From assembly GCA_030831315.1 (NCBI GenBank), contig JAURLI010000030.1, forward strand, positions 1 to 47,613: a stretch of 47,613 nt of DNA, written 5' to 3'. Of the stretch, positions 38,583 to 47,613 are shown one piece after another. The notes under the pieces were generated by a model. That model saw only the letters and a list, made by a program, of their open reading frames with translations, ran no database searches and was not told the DNA's origin. Numbering within the stretch: the stretch's first letter is position 1; each line of letters opens with the position of its first letter. Source of the DNA: Alphaproteobacteria bacterium (lineage in GTDB: Bacteria > Pseudomonadota > Alphaproteobacteria > SMXQ01). The position numbers and the translations under genes were made by a program.

Positions 38583-39487
38583 TCTTCCTTCTGCGGCCCG
38601 CCCAGTTCAAGGGCACGGGCATAGACGCGCCTGCGCGGCAGGCCGCTTTCGGCGGCGACATGATCGACCGCATCGCGCAAGGTGAAGCGTGCCATTGCCG
38701 CTTTCAGAAGTTCATCGAGGCGATCGGCAGCCTGCCCGGCATCCGCCGCGCCCGGTGGCGCTACGACGACGACGATCTCGCCTTTCGGCGGGCCGTCCGC
38801 TTTGTAACGGGCGGCCAGGACATCGAGTGTGCCTTCGATGACATCCTCATGCAGCTTGGTCAGTTCGCGGCACACGCTGGCCTTGCGCGATCCCAGTACC
38901 GCGGCGGCATCTGCCAGGAATTCGGCGAGCCGGCGCGCCGATTCGTAGAACACGAGGCTACCCGGAACCGCGGCCAGTTCCGCAAGGGCGCGCTTTCGTG
39001 CCGCCGATTTGGGTGGCATGAAACCCGCGAAGAAGAAGGCGTCGCTCGGCAGCCCAGAAAGCTGCAGCGCGATCAATGCCGCCGATGCCCCCGGTAATGC
39101 CGTCACCTTTATGCCTTGGGCGCAGGCCTCGGTGACCAGCTTGTAACCCGGGTCCGATATCAGCGGCGTGCCCGCGTCCGATACCAGGGCCACGGCCTCG
39201 CCCGCCGCCATCCGGCGGACAAGGGCCGGCCTGGCCCGCTGGGCATTGTGTTCATGATAGAGCGTCATCGGCGTTTCGATGCCGTGCGCCGCCAGAAGCT
39301 TGCGTGTTACCCGGCTGTCTTCGCAGGCGATGACCGATGCCCCCGACAGCACGGAAAGGGCGCGCAAGGTGATGTCGCCGAGATTGCCGATGGGTGTTGC
39401 CACCAGGTAAAGCCCTGCCTCAAGCGGCGCAGACGGGGCATTCCGGCCACGGTTTACTTGTTCGGGTCCGCCGTCTAGGCTCGGCAT
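38579..39487 (-). CDS. rsmI: 16S rRNA 2'-O-methyltransferase RsmI
   Basis: SAM-dependent enzyme that methylates the 2'-O of C1402 in 16S rRNA. The 302-aa protein has the tetrapyrrole-methylase fold with GLYLVATPIGNLGDITLRAL, VIACEDSRVTRKLL, VALVSDAGTPLISDPG and LPGASAALIAL. A 20-residue N-terminal extension precedes the core. AAGGGAC precedes the ATG. Its start is only 24 bp from that of the divergent LpoA-like gene, so the promoters must overlap each other or lie inside genes. Confidence 0.96.
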   Translation of the reverse strand: MPSLDGGPEQVNRGRNAPSAPLEAGLYLVATPIGNLGDITLRALSVLSGASVIACEDSRVTRKLLAAHGIETPMTLYHEHNAQRARPALVRRMAAGEAVALVSDAGTPLISDPGYKLVTEACAQGIKVTALPGASAALIALQLSGLPSDAFFFAGFMPPKSAARKRALAELAAVPGSLVFYESARRLAEFLADAAAVLGSRKASVCRELTKLHEDVIEGTLDVLAARYKADGPPKGEIVVVVAPPGAADAGQAADRLDELLKAAMARFTLRDAVDHVAAESGLPRRRVYARALELGGPQKEE

Positions 39488-39511
39488 CGTTTGTCCCTTG
39501 AGGGTTCACTG

Positions 39512-41011
39512 GTGGCCATGTCCGGTTCGTCGCGTGCCTTTGCAAAATGGCTTTCGCCGATGCTGCTCGTGCTGGCAATGCTTGCCATTGCCGGCTGCGA
39601 AGAGCTTCGCGAGGTTAGGAAGGTGTTCGAGGCCACGCAAGAAACTTCGCAGGCTGCACCGCCCCCCGCGCCGTCCTCCGTTCCTGCACCGGCGCCTGCG
39701 CGCGCACCGGAAACCGCTGCGCTGCCTCCCACACCCGCGCCTGCCGCCGTGCCGCAGGCGGCGCCCCTGCCGGGTCTTTCGGCCCCGCCCGAGGGTGTCC
39801 AGTTGAAACCCCCGCCCGGTGTTGTTCCCCTGCTTCGTGTCGCCGTGTTGCTGCCGCTTTCGGGGCCCGAGGCCAAGCTCGGCCAGGCGCTTCTCAATGC
39901 CGCGCAGCTCGCGCTTTTCTCCCTCGCCGATGAGAGCTTCGCGCTGCTGCCCGTCGATACCCGCGGCACGCCCGAAGGGGCCGCGGCGGCGGCGCGCAGC
40001 GCGATCGAAGACGGCGCGCGTCTTATCCTGGGCCCCATCTTCGCGGCCGAAGTCGCGGCGGCGGCTCCCGTTGCGCGTGCGGCGGGCGTACAGATGGTAT
40101 CGTTTTCCAACGACCGCTCGGTTGCCGGGAACGGCGTCTTTATTCTCGGCTTCACGCCCGAAACCCAGATCAATCGCGTCGTCTCATACGCGGCCGCCCG
40201 CGGTGTGCGTCGCGTTGCCGCCATCGTGCCTTCGGGCGCATATGGCGATCGCGTGCGCGACAGCCTGATCGCGGCGGCCAGTGCCAACGGCATCGGCATC
40301 GGCGGGCTGGTCCGTTACATGGCGGCGGATACCGAAACCCTTTCGCCGCTCATACGAAGGCTCGCAAATTACGACGCGCGTCGTGCCACGTTGCTGGCGC
40401 GTCGGCGCGAGCTCGAGGACAAGACCGACGAGGCGAGCCGCCGCGCCCTCAAGCGCCTCGAGGGCGTGGAAACACTCGGCGATGTGGATTTCGATGCCGT
40501 GCTGATGCCTGAAGGCGGGAGCAGCCTTCGTGCCATCGCGCCGCTTCTGCCTTTCTTCGACGTCGATCCGCGCAAGGTTCGCATGCTCGGCACGACCCAA
40601 TGGGACGATCCCTCGGTTGCGACGGAACCGTCCCTGTTCGGCGCCTGGTTTCCCGCTTCCGCCCCCGGCGCGCGCGGCACTTTCGACGATATCTATCGCA
40701 AGACCTTCAGCGAACCGGCGCCGCGCATTGCATCGCTCGCCTATGACGCGACGGCGCTTGCCGCTGTTCTCGTCCGTGGACACATCGAGGCGACGCGCCT
40801 TGCCGTGGCCACTCGCGGTGCCGTGCCGCCGGCACCCGCCAGCGTATTCAGTGCCGAGGCGTTGACGGCTACCAATGGCTTTGCGGGCGTCGATGGCATT
40901 TTCCGGCTGTTGCCGTCGGGCTTGTCGGAACGTGGCCTCGCAGTGATCGAGGTGCGCAACCGCCGTTTCGCGGTGGTCAGTCCCGCGCCGAACACCTTCC
41001 AGAAGCCCTAA
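39512..41011 (+). CDS. LpoA/LppC-like penicillin-binding protein activator
   Basis: Outer-membrane lipoprotein related to LpoA, which in E. coli activates the synthase PBP1a. The 499-aa product has a lipoprotein signal (lipobox IAGC), a Pro/Ala-rich linker of about 60 residues that could cross the periplasm, and a periplasmic-binding-protein-like domain (VAVLLPLSGPEAKLGQAL to the end). The E. coli N-terminal TPR domain is absent. GAGGG lies 7 nt before the GTG at 39512; an ATG at 39518 or TTG at 39491 is also possible. Activation of a PBP is inferred. Confidence 0.85.
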   Translation: MAMSGSSRAFAKWLSPMLLVLAMLAIAGCEELREVRKVFEATQETSQAAPPPAPSSVPAPAPARAPETAALPPTPAPAAVPQAAPLPGLSAPPEGVQLKPPPGVVPLLRVAVLLPLSGPEAKLGQALLNAAQLALFSLADESFALLPVDTRGTPEGAAAAARSAIEDGARLILGPIFAAEVAAAAPVARAAGVQMVSFSNDRSVAGNGVFILGFTPETQINRVVSYAAARGVRRVAAIVPSGAYGDRVRDSLIAAASANGIGIGGLVRYMAADTETLSPLIRRLANYDARRATLLARRRELEDKTDEASRRALKRLEGVETLGDVDFDAVLMPEGGSSLRAIAPLLPFFDVDPRKVRMLGTTQWDDPSVATEPSLFGAWFPASAPGARGTFDDIYRKTFSEPAPRIASLAYDATALAAVLVRGHIEATRLAVATRGAVPPAPASVFSAEALTATNGFAGVDGIFRLLPSGLSERGLAVIEVRNRRFAVVSPAPNTFQKP

Positions 41012-41020
41012 CCAGAAGCG

Positions 41021-42145
41021 CTAGCCCAGAAGGTCCGCGATCACGGCGTTGAGCCGCAACCGGCCTTCCGCCGTCGTGCGGATGCGGCCTTCGATGCACT
41101 CCAGAAAACCGCCTGCGATCAGGCGCGGCAGGCGCGCCTTGTCGGGAATGATGTCTTCGGCGATGCCCTCGGCCAGCCTGAGGCCCATCATCACGCGTTC
41201 TTCCCCGATTTCGGCGGGCGACAGCACATTGTCCTCGCCGATGCCGTAGCCCGCCAGTTCGACCTGGGCGAGCCAGTCGTCCGGGCGGCGCAGGTTCGCC
41301 GTCGCGCTGCGCCCGCCGTCTTCGCGGGGAAGCCGTCCATGCGCGCCCGGCCCGATGCCAAGATAATCCTGCCCGCGCCAGTAGATCAGGTTATGGCGGC
41401 ATTCCTCGCCAGGTCTCGCGTAGTTTGATACTTCGTAGGCGAACAGGCCCGCATACGTGAGCACCTCGCCTGTCATCTCGTACAGTTCCGCTGCGGTGTC
41501 TTCATCGGGCAGCTCGAACGTGCCCTTGTTGTGCAGGCCGAAGAACGGTGTGCCGCGCTCGATGGTCAGCTGATAGAGCGACAGATGCCCAAGGCCGAGT
41601 TCGAGCAGCCGCGCCAGTTCCGACCGCCAAGCTGCGACGGTCTGTTCCGGGCGCGCATAGATCATGTCGGCATTGACGCGGGCAAAATTGCGGCGCGCGA
41701 CTTCAAGTGCGGCGAGCGCCTCTTTCGCCGAATGTTCACGGCCGAGGAATTTCAGCGCGTTGTCGTCGAGCGCCTGCACGCCGACCGAAACGCGGTTGAC
41801 GCCGGCGGCGCGAAAGCCCGCGAATTTTTCGGCCTCGATGGATGTCGGGTTGGCCTCCAGCGTGATTTCCGGCTCGACCCCCGGCCACAGTGCGCGCGCC
41901 GCATCGATGATCGCGGCGGTCGTTTCGGGACGCATCAGAGACGGCGTGCCGCCGCCGAAAAAAATGCTGGAAAGCTCGCGTCCGGCAAGACGCGGGGCAA
42001 GCGTTGCAATCTCGCGCAGATAAGCCTGACACCAGCGGGCATGGTCGATCGCATCGGCGACATGGCTGTTGAAATCGCAGTAAGGGCACTTCGACCGGCA
42101 GAACGGCCAGTGGACGTAAAGGCCGAAGGGTTGTGCGCCGTTCAC
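41021..42145 (-). CDS. hemW: Radical SAM heme chaperone HemW
   Basis: Radical SAM protein that binds and delivers heme; often misnamed coproporphyrinogen oxidase. The 374-aa protein has the cluster motif C16-x3-C20-x2-C23 in [13 protein letters not shown], with Phe25 in the position where true HemN has a fourth Cys, plus [21 protein letters not shown] and the HemN C-terminal domain. It overlaps rdgB by 4 bp. The rph-rdgB-hemW order is conserved in alphaproteobacteria. Confidence 0.95.
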   Translation of the reverse strand: MNGAQPFGLYVHWPFCRSKCPYCDFNSHVADAIDHARWCQAYLREIATLAPRLAGRELSSIFFGGGTPSLMRPETTAAIIDAARALWPGVEPEITLEANPTSIEAEKFAGFRAAGVNRVSVGVQALDDNALKFLGREHSAKEALAALEVARRNFARVNADMIYARPEQTVAAWRSELARLLELGLGHLSLYQLTIERGTPFFGLHNKGTFELPDEDTAAELYEMTGEVLTYAGLFAYEVSNYARPGEECRHNLIYWRGQDYLGIGPGAHGRLPREDGGRSATANLRRPDDWLAQVELAGYGIGEDNVLSPAEIGEERVMMGLRLAEGIAEDIIPDKARLPRLIAGGFLECIEGRIRTTAEGRLRLNAVIADLLG

Positions 42146-42759
42146 GTCCCGCGCCCGATGACGCGCGCGACCAGCTTGCGAAAGGCATCGGTGCGGTGGC
42201 TGATGGCATGCTTGGCGGCGGGGTCGATCTCACCGAAGGTCTTGTCGTCGCCGTCGGCGATGAAGATCGGGTCATAGCCGAAGCCGTTCTTTCCACGCGG
42301 CGGAAACACGATATGCCCGCGCACTTCGCCCTCGACGGTTTCCACATGTCCGTCGGGCCATGCGACCGACAGGGCGCAGACGAAACGTGCCGATGTATCG
42401 GCGCTGCCTGACGCCGCCATCTCGCGCCATACGCGTTCCATCGCCGCCATGAAATCGCCGCCGCCGCCGCCCGCCCAGCGCGCCGAATAGATGCCGGGCG
42501 CACCGGCAAGAGCCGTCACTTCAAGTCCCGAATCGTCAGCAAGGGCCGGCAGCTTTGCCGCCGTCGCCGCGGCGCGCGCCTTCAGTTCGGCATTGGCGAT
42601 GAAGGTGGTGCCGGTCTCTTCGGGTTCTGCCAGTCCCAGCGTCCCGGCCGAAACGATATCGAAACCGAAAGGCGCCAGCAGTTCGGAAATTTCGCGCACC
42701 TTGCCCGCATTGTGCGAGGCGACGATCAGCCTGCCCGCTTCCAGCCTGCGCGTCGTCAT
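42142..42759 (-). CDS. rdgB: XTP/dITP pyrophosphatase RdgB
   Basis: House-cleaning enzyme that hydrolyses dITP and XTP to monophosphates to keep deaminated bases out of DNA. The 205-aa protein has [34 protein letters not shown] and the C-terminal AISHR, all Ham1 family signatures. The ATG overlaps the rph stop (ATGA) and the end overlaps hemW by 4 bp, so all three are coupled. Confidence 0.96.
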   Translation of the reverse strand: MTTRRLEAGRLIVASHNAGKVREISELLAPFGFDIVSAGTLGLAEPEETGTTFIANAELKARAAATAAKLPALADDSGLEVTALAGAPGIYSARWAGGGGGDFMAAMERVWREMAASGSADTSARFVCALSVAWPDGHVETVEGEVRGHIVFPPRGKNGFGYDPIFIADGDDKTFGEIDPAAKHAISHRTDAFRKLVARVIGRGT

Positions 42760-43502
42760 TTGGCCTTGGTCGGAAAGGCGGTGATGCCGACCGCCGCAAG
42801 CTGGGCCGCGCAAAGCTCATTCGTGCCCTTGCGCGCAAGGCGCAGCATTTCGTGAAATTGCTCTTCGCTGAACGGTTCGCCTTCGGCGGTACCCTGCACT
42901 TCCACGAGGCGGCCGTCGCCGGTCATGACGAAGTTGCTGTCGACATGGGCTGCCGAATCCTCGACGTAATCGAGATCCAGCACCGCTGCCCCTTCCTGCA
43001 ACCCGCAGGAGACCGCGGCGACCTGGCTGACAAGCGGCACCGATTTCAGCGCGCCCTTTTTCACCAGCCCGTTGAGAGCAAGGTAAAGCGCCACCCAGGC
43101 GCCGGTGACCGATGCCGTGCGCGTGCCGCCGTCGGCCTGGATCACGTCGCAGTCGATCTTGATCTGGCGTTCGCCGAGGCCTTCGAGGTCGGTGACCGCG
43201 CGCAAGGCGCGCCCGATCAGGCGTTGGATTTCCTGGGTACGGCCCGATTGCTTGCCGCGGGCCGCCTCGCGGTCGGTACGCGTGCCGGTGGACCGGGGCA
43301 GCATGCCGTATTCGGCCGTGACCCAGCCCTTGCCCGAATCGCGCATCCAGAACGGCACCCGGTCCTCGATCGAAGCGGTACAAAGCACGTGGGTATCGCC
43401 GAATCGGGCCATGCAGGAGCCTTCGGCATATTTGCTGAAGCCGGGCTCCAGGCTGACGGGCCGCATCTGGTCGGCGGCGCGCCCTGACGGGCGGGTGCTC
43501 AT
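42756..43502 (-). CDS. rph: Ribonuclease PH
   Basis: Phosphorolytic 3'-5' exoribonuclease that trims tRNA 3' ends. The 248-aa protein begins [29 protein letters not shown], has [10 protein letters not shown]-like [31 protein letters not shown] and [20 protein letters not shown]. Unlike the E. coli K-12 allele it appears complete. It diverges from hrcA, with 156 bp between the starts. Confidence 0.97.
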   Translation of the reverse strand: MSTRPSGRAADQMRPVSLEPGFSKYAEGSCMARFGDTHVLCTASIEDRVPFWMRDSGKGWVTAEYGMLPRSTGTRTDREAARGKQSGRTQEIQRLIGRALRAVTDLEGLGERQIKIDCDVIQADGGTRTASVTGAWVALYLALNGLVKKGALKSVPLVSQVAAVSCGLQEGAAVLDLDYVEDSAAHVDSNFVMTGDGRLVEVQGTAEGEPFSEEQFHEMLRLARKGTNELCAAQLAAVGITAFPTKAK

Positions 43503-43600
43503 GGTCTGTCCTTTCGGCGATTGGCGGTTTCCGGCGAAGCTAACCGCTTGTGCCGCCCCCGTAAAGCCGCGCTTTTCTGCGGTTCGCGAGGGTACACAGG

Positions 43601-43628
43601 TTGACGCCCGGGGGGGGCGTTACTAGAT
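43601..43628 (+). promoter_or_regulatory. Putative promoter of hrcA
   Basis: TTGACG at 43601-43606, a 16-bp spacer with a run of eight G, and CTAGAT at 43623-43628: a fair sigma-70-like match, ending 30 bp before the hrcA ATG. Sigma class is uncertain; no CIRCE element overlaps it. Confidence 0.4.
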
Positions 43629-43658
43629 TCCGCTGGCACGGACTTCCGGAAAGCGGAA

Positions 43659-44717
43659 ATGGCCTTGGACAAGACGACAGGAATCCAGGAACTGAACGAA
43701 CGCTCGCGCGAGATTCTGCGCCAGGTGGTGGAAACCTATGTTCAGACCGGCGAGCCCGTGGGCTCGCGCACCATTTCGCGCCGTGTCGGGCTGGGCCTGT
43801 CGCCGGCGTCCATCCGCAACGTCATGGCGGACCTTCAGGAAGCGGGACTTCTCTATTCGCCCCATACCTCTGCCGGGCGCCTGCCGACGGAAGCTGGGCT
43901 CAGGCTGTTCGTCAACGGCATCCTCGAGCTCGGCGGCCTTTCGGAATCGGACCGCAACGACATCGAAAGCCTGTGCGCGGCATCGGGCAAGTCGCTGGAA
44001 GAAGCGCTCGGCGAAGCGACCCGTGCGCTGTCGGGCCTTTCGCAATGCGCCTCTCTCGTGCTGGCGCCGAAAACCGAATCGCCGCTCAAGCACATCGAAT
44101 TCGTGAAACTGAACGAAGGCGGCGCGCTCGTCGTCATGGTTTCCGAATCAGGCACGGTGGAAAACCGCCTGATCGAAATGCCCCTCGGCATTCCGCCCTC
44201 CGCCCTGATCGAGGCGGGCAATTACCTGACTCGCAGGCTTGCTGGGCGCACCGTTGCCGAGGCGCGGGTGGAAGTCACGCGCGAACTCGAAAGCCATCGC
44301 GCCCAGCTCGACAATCTGGCGAGCGAACTGGTCGAACGCGGCCTTGCCCAGTGGTCGGGCGGCACCCTGCCGCAGGGTTACCTGATCGTGCGCGGGCAGG
44401 CGAACCTGCTCGATTCGATCACCGCCCTTGAAGACCTCGAACGCGTGCGCGAACTTTTCAATATCCTCGAACAGAAGGAAACCCTTGCCCGTCTGCTCGA
44501 TCTGACCCAGAGAGCCGACGGCGTTCAGATATTCATCGGCGCCGACAACAACCTGTTCCGCAATGCCGGCTGCTCGATGATCGTGGCGCCCTTCGTCAAT
44601 GCGACCGAACAGATCGTCGGCGCCATCGGTGTCGTCGGCCCGACGCGCATGAATTATGCCCGCATCGTGCCGATGGTGGACTATACATCTCGCCTGGTCG
44701 GCCGTTTGATCGGCTGA
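43659..44717 (+). CDS. hrcA: Heat-inducible transcription repressor HrcA
   Basis: Repressor that binds CIRCE operators and controls chaperonin genes. The 352-aa protein has an N-terminal winged helix (REILRQVVETYVQTGEPVGSRTISRR, then SPASIRNVMADLQEAGLLYSPHTSAGRLPT), a central domain and the C-terminal GAIGVVGPTRMNYARIVPMVDYTSR. Length is standard. GGAAAGCGGAA precedes the ATG. I see no CIRCE inverted repeat (TTAGCACTC-N9-GAGTGCTAA) near hrcA, grpE or dnaK, so its targets are probably elsewhere, such as groESL. Confidence 0.97.
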   Translation: MALDKTTGIQELNERSREILRQVVETYVQTGEPVGSRTISRRVGLGLSPASIRNVMADLQEAGLLYSPHTSAGRLPTEAGLRLFVNGILELGGLSESDRNDIESLCAASGKSLEEALGEATRALSGLSQCASLVLAPKTESPLKHIEFVKLNEGGALVVMVSESGTVENRLIEMPLGIPPSALIEAGNYLTRRLAGRTVAEARVEVTRELESHRAQLDNLASELVERGLAQWSGGTLPQGYLIVRGQANLLDSITALEDLERVRELFNILEQKETLARLLDLTQRADGVQIFIGADNNLFRNAGCSMIVAPFVNATEQIVGAIGVVGPTRMNYARIVPMVDYTSRLVGRLIG

Positions 44718-44754
44718 TCCCCATTTCACATCCCGTCTAGTCAAGGAAGCGTCA

Positions 44755-45396
44755 ATGACCGAAGAGTCCGAAAAGACCGAAGGCGCCGCCGCGCCCGCGC
44801 CGGAGGTACCCGCAGAACCGGCAGAGGCCGACGATGCGCTTGCCCTCGCCCAGCGCGAAGCGGCCGATGCCCGCGACCGTGCGTTGCGCGCGCTCGCCGA
44901 GCTTGAAAATTATCGCCGCCGTGCCGACAAGGAACGCCAGGACACGGCGAAATATGCGGTCGCGGCCTTTGCCCGCGATGTCCTGCCGGTGGTCGACAAC
45001 CTGCGCCGCGGCCTCGACACGGTGACGGCGGATGCGCGCAAGGCGGAACCCGGCCTCGATGCGCTTGCCGCCGGGGTGGAACTGACCGAACGCGAGCTTT
45101 TGACGGCGTTCGAGCGCCACGGCATCGTCAAGGTCGACCCCAAGGGCGAGGCCTTCGATCCCAACCTGCATCAGGCGATGATGGAGATCGAGGACCCGAG
45201 CGTCGCCCCCGGCACGGTCGTTCAGGTCATGCAGGCGGGATATACGCTGCATGACCGGCTGCTGCGCCCGGCACTTGTCGGTGTTGCCAAGGGTGGTACC
45301 GCCGATGCAGGCGACAAGCCGAAGCCCGTGCAGGCGCCCATCGCCAACGAGGATCTTTCCAATCCCACGGCAAGCGACGGCGACAAGAATGACTGA
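44755..45396 (+). CDS. grpE: Nucleotide exchange factor GrpE
   Basis: Releases ADP from DnaK. The 213-aa protein has an acidic, Ala/Pro-rich N-terminus, a long coiled coil (about residues 28-75, with ARDRALRALAELENYRRRADKER), and the C-terminal beta domain ending in VVQVMQAGYTLHDRLLRPALVGVAKGG, the GrpE signature. AAGGAAG precedes the ATG. It follows hrcA after 37 bp and overlaps egtB by 8 bp. Confidence 0.96.
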   Translation: MTEESEKTEGAAAPAPEVPAEPAEADDALALAQREAADARDRALRALAELENYRRRADKERQDTAKYAVAAFARDVLPVVDNLRRGLDTVTADARKAEPGLDALAAGVELTERELLTAFERHGIVKVDPKGEAFDPNLHQAMMEIEDPSVAPGTVVQVMQAGYTLHDRLLRPALVGVAKGGTADAGDKPKPVQAPIANEDLSNPTASDGDKND

Positions 45397-46705
45397 AGCG
45401 GCGCCCGCGCCTGCCGGTGACGACGGGCGCGAACGCCTTCTCAGGCGCATCGGCGCGGTGCGGGACTTGAGCAAATTGCTCGCGGCACCGCTGTCGCCCG
45501 AGGACCAGCAGGTCCAGAGCATGGCCGATACCTCGCCCACCAAGTGGCATCTCGCGCACACGACTTGGTTCTTCGAGACTTTCGTGTTGGCACCGAACGT
45601 CGCCGACTACGCTCCGTTCCATCCCGACTACGGCTACCTGTTCAATTCCTATTACGAAGCTGTCGGTCCGCGTCATGCGCGGCCCCGGCGCGGCCTGCTG
45701 ACGCGCCCGCCCTTGGCCGATGTGATGCGTTATCGCGCCCATGTCGATGATGCGTTGTCGCGCTTTGTAGCGGAAACTCCGGCCGAAGTGCTCAACCCGC
45801 TGGTGCCGCTGATCGTTCTCGGCCTGCATCACGAACAGCAGCACCAGGAACTGCTGCTGACCGATATCAAGCACGCGCTCGCCAGCCAGCCGCTGCTGCC
45901 CGCCTACCGCGGTGACCTGCCCGTGCGGCCGGGCAAGGCGCCCGGCTTGTCGTGGGTCGAATTCATGGGCGGCGAACACGAGATCGGCGCCGATCCCGCA
46001 TCCGGTTTCTGTTTCGACAACGAGACGCCGCGCCGTGCGGTGCTGACTGCACCGTTCGAACTGGCCAACCGTCCCGTCACCAATGCCGAGGTTCTCGCTT
46101 TCATCGAAGCAAACGGCTACGCGATGCCCATGCTCTGGCTCGCCGACGGCTGGGCATGGGTGCAGGCAGGCGGCGCCAACCTGTGGGGGGAAGCCGCGCC
46201 AATGTACTGGCGCAGCGACGGCGACGGCTGGGGCGAGTTCACCTTGGGCGGGCTGCGCGCGCTTGATCCAGAGGCGCCCGCCAGCCACCTTTCCTATTTC
46301 GAGGCCGACGCCATCGCCCGCTTCATGGAGGCACGGCTGCCGACGGAGGCCGAATGGGAGCTGGCCTGCGCGCTCACCTACCGGCCCGGCGCCAATCCCA
46401 ACCTGATGGCGGCGGGGCTGTTGCATCCGGGCCCCCCGGCGGGCGAGGCATCGCGGGGGCTTTACCAGATCCTGGGCGACGTCTGGGAATGGACGGCCTC
46501 GGCCTATGCCCCCTATCCGGGCTTCAAGGCAGCCCCCGGCGCGGTCGGCGAATACAACGGCAAGTTCATGGTCAGCCAGCTGGTGCTCAAGGGGGGGTCC
46601 TGCGCCACGCCGCCGGGCCATATCCGGCCCAGCTACCGCAATTTCTTCTACCCCGGCCAGTCGTGGCAGTTCTCCGGGGTCCGGCTCGCCCGGGACAGCA
46701 GCTAA
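45389..46705 (+). CDS. egtB: EgtB-type sulfoxide synthase (ergothioneine family)
   Basis: Non-heme iron enzyme that in ergothioneine synthesis joins a sulfur donor to trimethyl-histidine with O2. The 438-aa protein has an N-terminal DinB-like domain with KWHLAHTTWFFE (His54, His57) and HHEQQHQE (His148, His152), and a C-terminal formylglycine-enzyme-like domain with PVTNAEVLAFIEANGY, RLPTEAEWELA, GDVWEWTASAY and the final GVRLARD. The ATG overlaps the grpE stop by 8 bp. The methyltransferase partner EgtD is not in the window, so ergothioneine production is inferred. The sulfur donor (cysteine or gamma-Glu-Cys) is not decided. Confidence 0.92.
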   Translation: MTEAAPAPAGDDGRERLLRRIGAVRDLSKLLAAPLSPEDQQVQSMADTSPTKWHLAHTTWFFETFVLAPNVADYAPFHPDYGYLFNSYYEAVGPRHARPRRGLLTRPPLADVMRYRAHVDDALSRFVAETPAEVLNPLVPLIVLGLHHEQQHQELLLTDIKHALASQPLLPAYRGDLPVRPGKAPGLSWVEFMGGEHEIGADPASGFCFDNETPRRAVLTAPFELANRPVTNAEVLAFIEANGYAMPMLWLADGWAWVQAGGANLWGEAAPMYWRSDGDGWGEFTLGGLRALDPEAPASHLSYFEADAIARFMEARLPTEAEWELACALTYRPGANPNLMAAGLLHPGPPAGEASRGLYQILGDVWEWTASAYAPYPGFKAAPGAVGEYNGKFMVSQLVLKGGSCATPPGHIRPSYRNFFYPGQSWQFSGVRLARDSS

Positions 46706-46743
46706 GGGGCCGTTTTAAGTCGATTTTTTTGGGCTGCGGGGCG

Positions 46744-46771
46744 GTTGTATCGGGTTTTTCCCTCCCTATAT
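46744..46771 (+). promoter_or_regulatory. Putative RpoH heat-shock promoter of dnaK
   Basis: GTTG (46744-46747), 17 bases, CCTATAT (46765-46771): one mismatch from the alphaproteobacterial sigma-32 consensus CTTG-N17-CYTATNT. It ends about 110 bp upstream of the dnaK ATG, leaving a leader of roughly 100 nt. Confidence 0.55.
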
Positions 46772-46787
46772 ACGGTTCAGCAATCAA

Positions 46788-47613
<826 letters not shown>

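Noticed and set aside
39475-40299. Ser/Ala/Gly-rich minus-strand frame opposite the LpoA-like gene
   Set aside because: It is the reverse image of the Pro/Ala-rich linker and ligand-binding domain; no start context.
41021-42145. Calling this gene coproporphyrinogen III oxidase (HemN)
   Set aside because: The fourth cysteine of HemN is absent (Phe after CPYCD), and the rph-rdgB neighbourhood is typical of HemW.
43607-43618. Run of eight G upstream of hrcA as a second phase-variable tract
   Set aside because: It is short and lies in the spacer of a plausible promoter in GC-rich DNA; no strong reason to expect slippage.
45227-46621. Long minus-strand frame (464 codons) opposite egtB
   Set aside because: The + strand encodes a complete EgtB-type protein with iron-ligand motifs; the opposite frame has none.

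Overview
This is a GC-rich, gene-dense chromosomal segment from an alphaproteobacterium. Its gene orders (hemE beside a presumed origin, rsmG-parA-parB, the hisB-DUF2628-hisHAFE run, hrcA-grpE-dnaK) and protein features fit a Rhodospirillales-like lineage, but species or genus cannot be fixed from the sequence alone. Nearly everything is housekeeping. I see no insertion sequence, prophage, CRISPR array, tRNA or rRNA.

Layout. 1-3.7 kb (+): end of leuS, lptE, holA. 3.75-9.5 kb (-): mnmE-mnmG-rsmG-parA-parB, transcribed leftwards and containing two perfect 16-bp parS sites. 9.7-13.9 kb (+): a four-gene block (YyaL-type thioredoxin-domain protein, O6-alkylguanine-DNA methyltransferase, dienelactone hydrolase, quinone reductase) closed by a strong bidirectional terminator. 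14.0-18.0 kb (-): rho, hemJ, hemH, hemE. 18.05-18.48 kb: a 436-bp non-coding region with DnaA-box-like motifs, an AT-rich stretch and inverted repeats, which I interpret as the chromosomal replication origin. 18.5-21.2 kb (+): maf-aroE-coaE-dnaQ with overlapping or touching ends. 21.3-25.3 kb: secB and fxsA (-), then a Tim44-domain gene, mltA, an Smr-domain gene and an HTH regulator (+). 25.3-27.2 kb (-): hslVU. 27.4-30.9 kb (+): hisB-DUF2628-hisH-hisA-hisF-hisE. 30.9-35.5 kb: EamA transporter, HIT protein, a protein with a degenerate receiver domain, an orphan oxidase-like membrane protein preceded by a 15-G tract, and comM. 35.5-36.5 kb: sparse region with a strong hairpin and two doubtful small genes. 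36.5-41 kb: gshB, dolP-like, yraN, rsmI (-) and a divergent LpoA-like lipoprotein (+). 41-43.5 kb (-): rph-rdgB-hemW. 43.6 kb to the end (+): hrcA, grpE, egtB and the first part of dnaK.

How it works together. The segment appears to hold the origin (about 18.3 kb) and the centromere-like parS sites (6.1 and 8.2 kb) with their ParAB partners, about 10-12 kb apart. Gene orientation mostly diverges from the putative origin, as expected for co-directional replication and transcription. Around it lie tetrapyrrole synthesis, histidine synthesis, envelope maintenance (LptE, MltA, DolP, LpoA-like), RNA modification and protein quality control (HslVU, HrcA, GrpE, DnaK).

Most notable: the origin/parS arrangement, the poly-G tract 6 nt ahead of a membrane-protein start codon, the receiver domain lacking key residues, and an ergothioneine-type sulfoxide synthase gene placed between grpE and dnaK. 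I found no convincing new multi-gene defence or mobile system.
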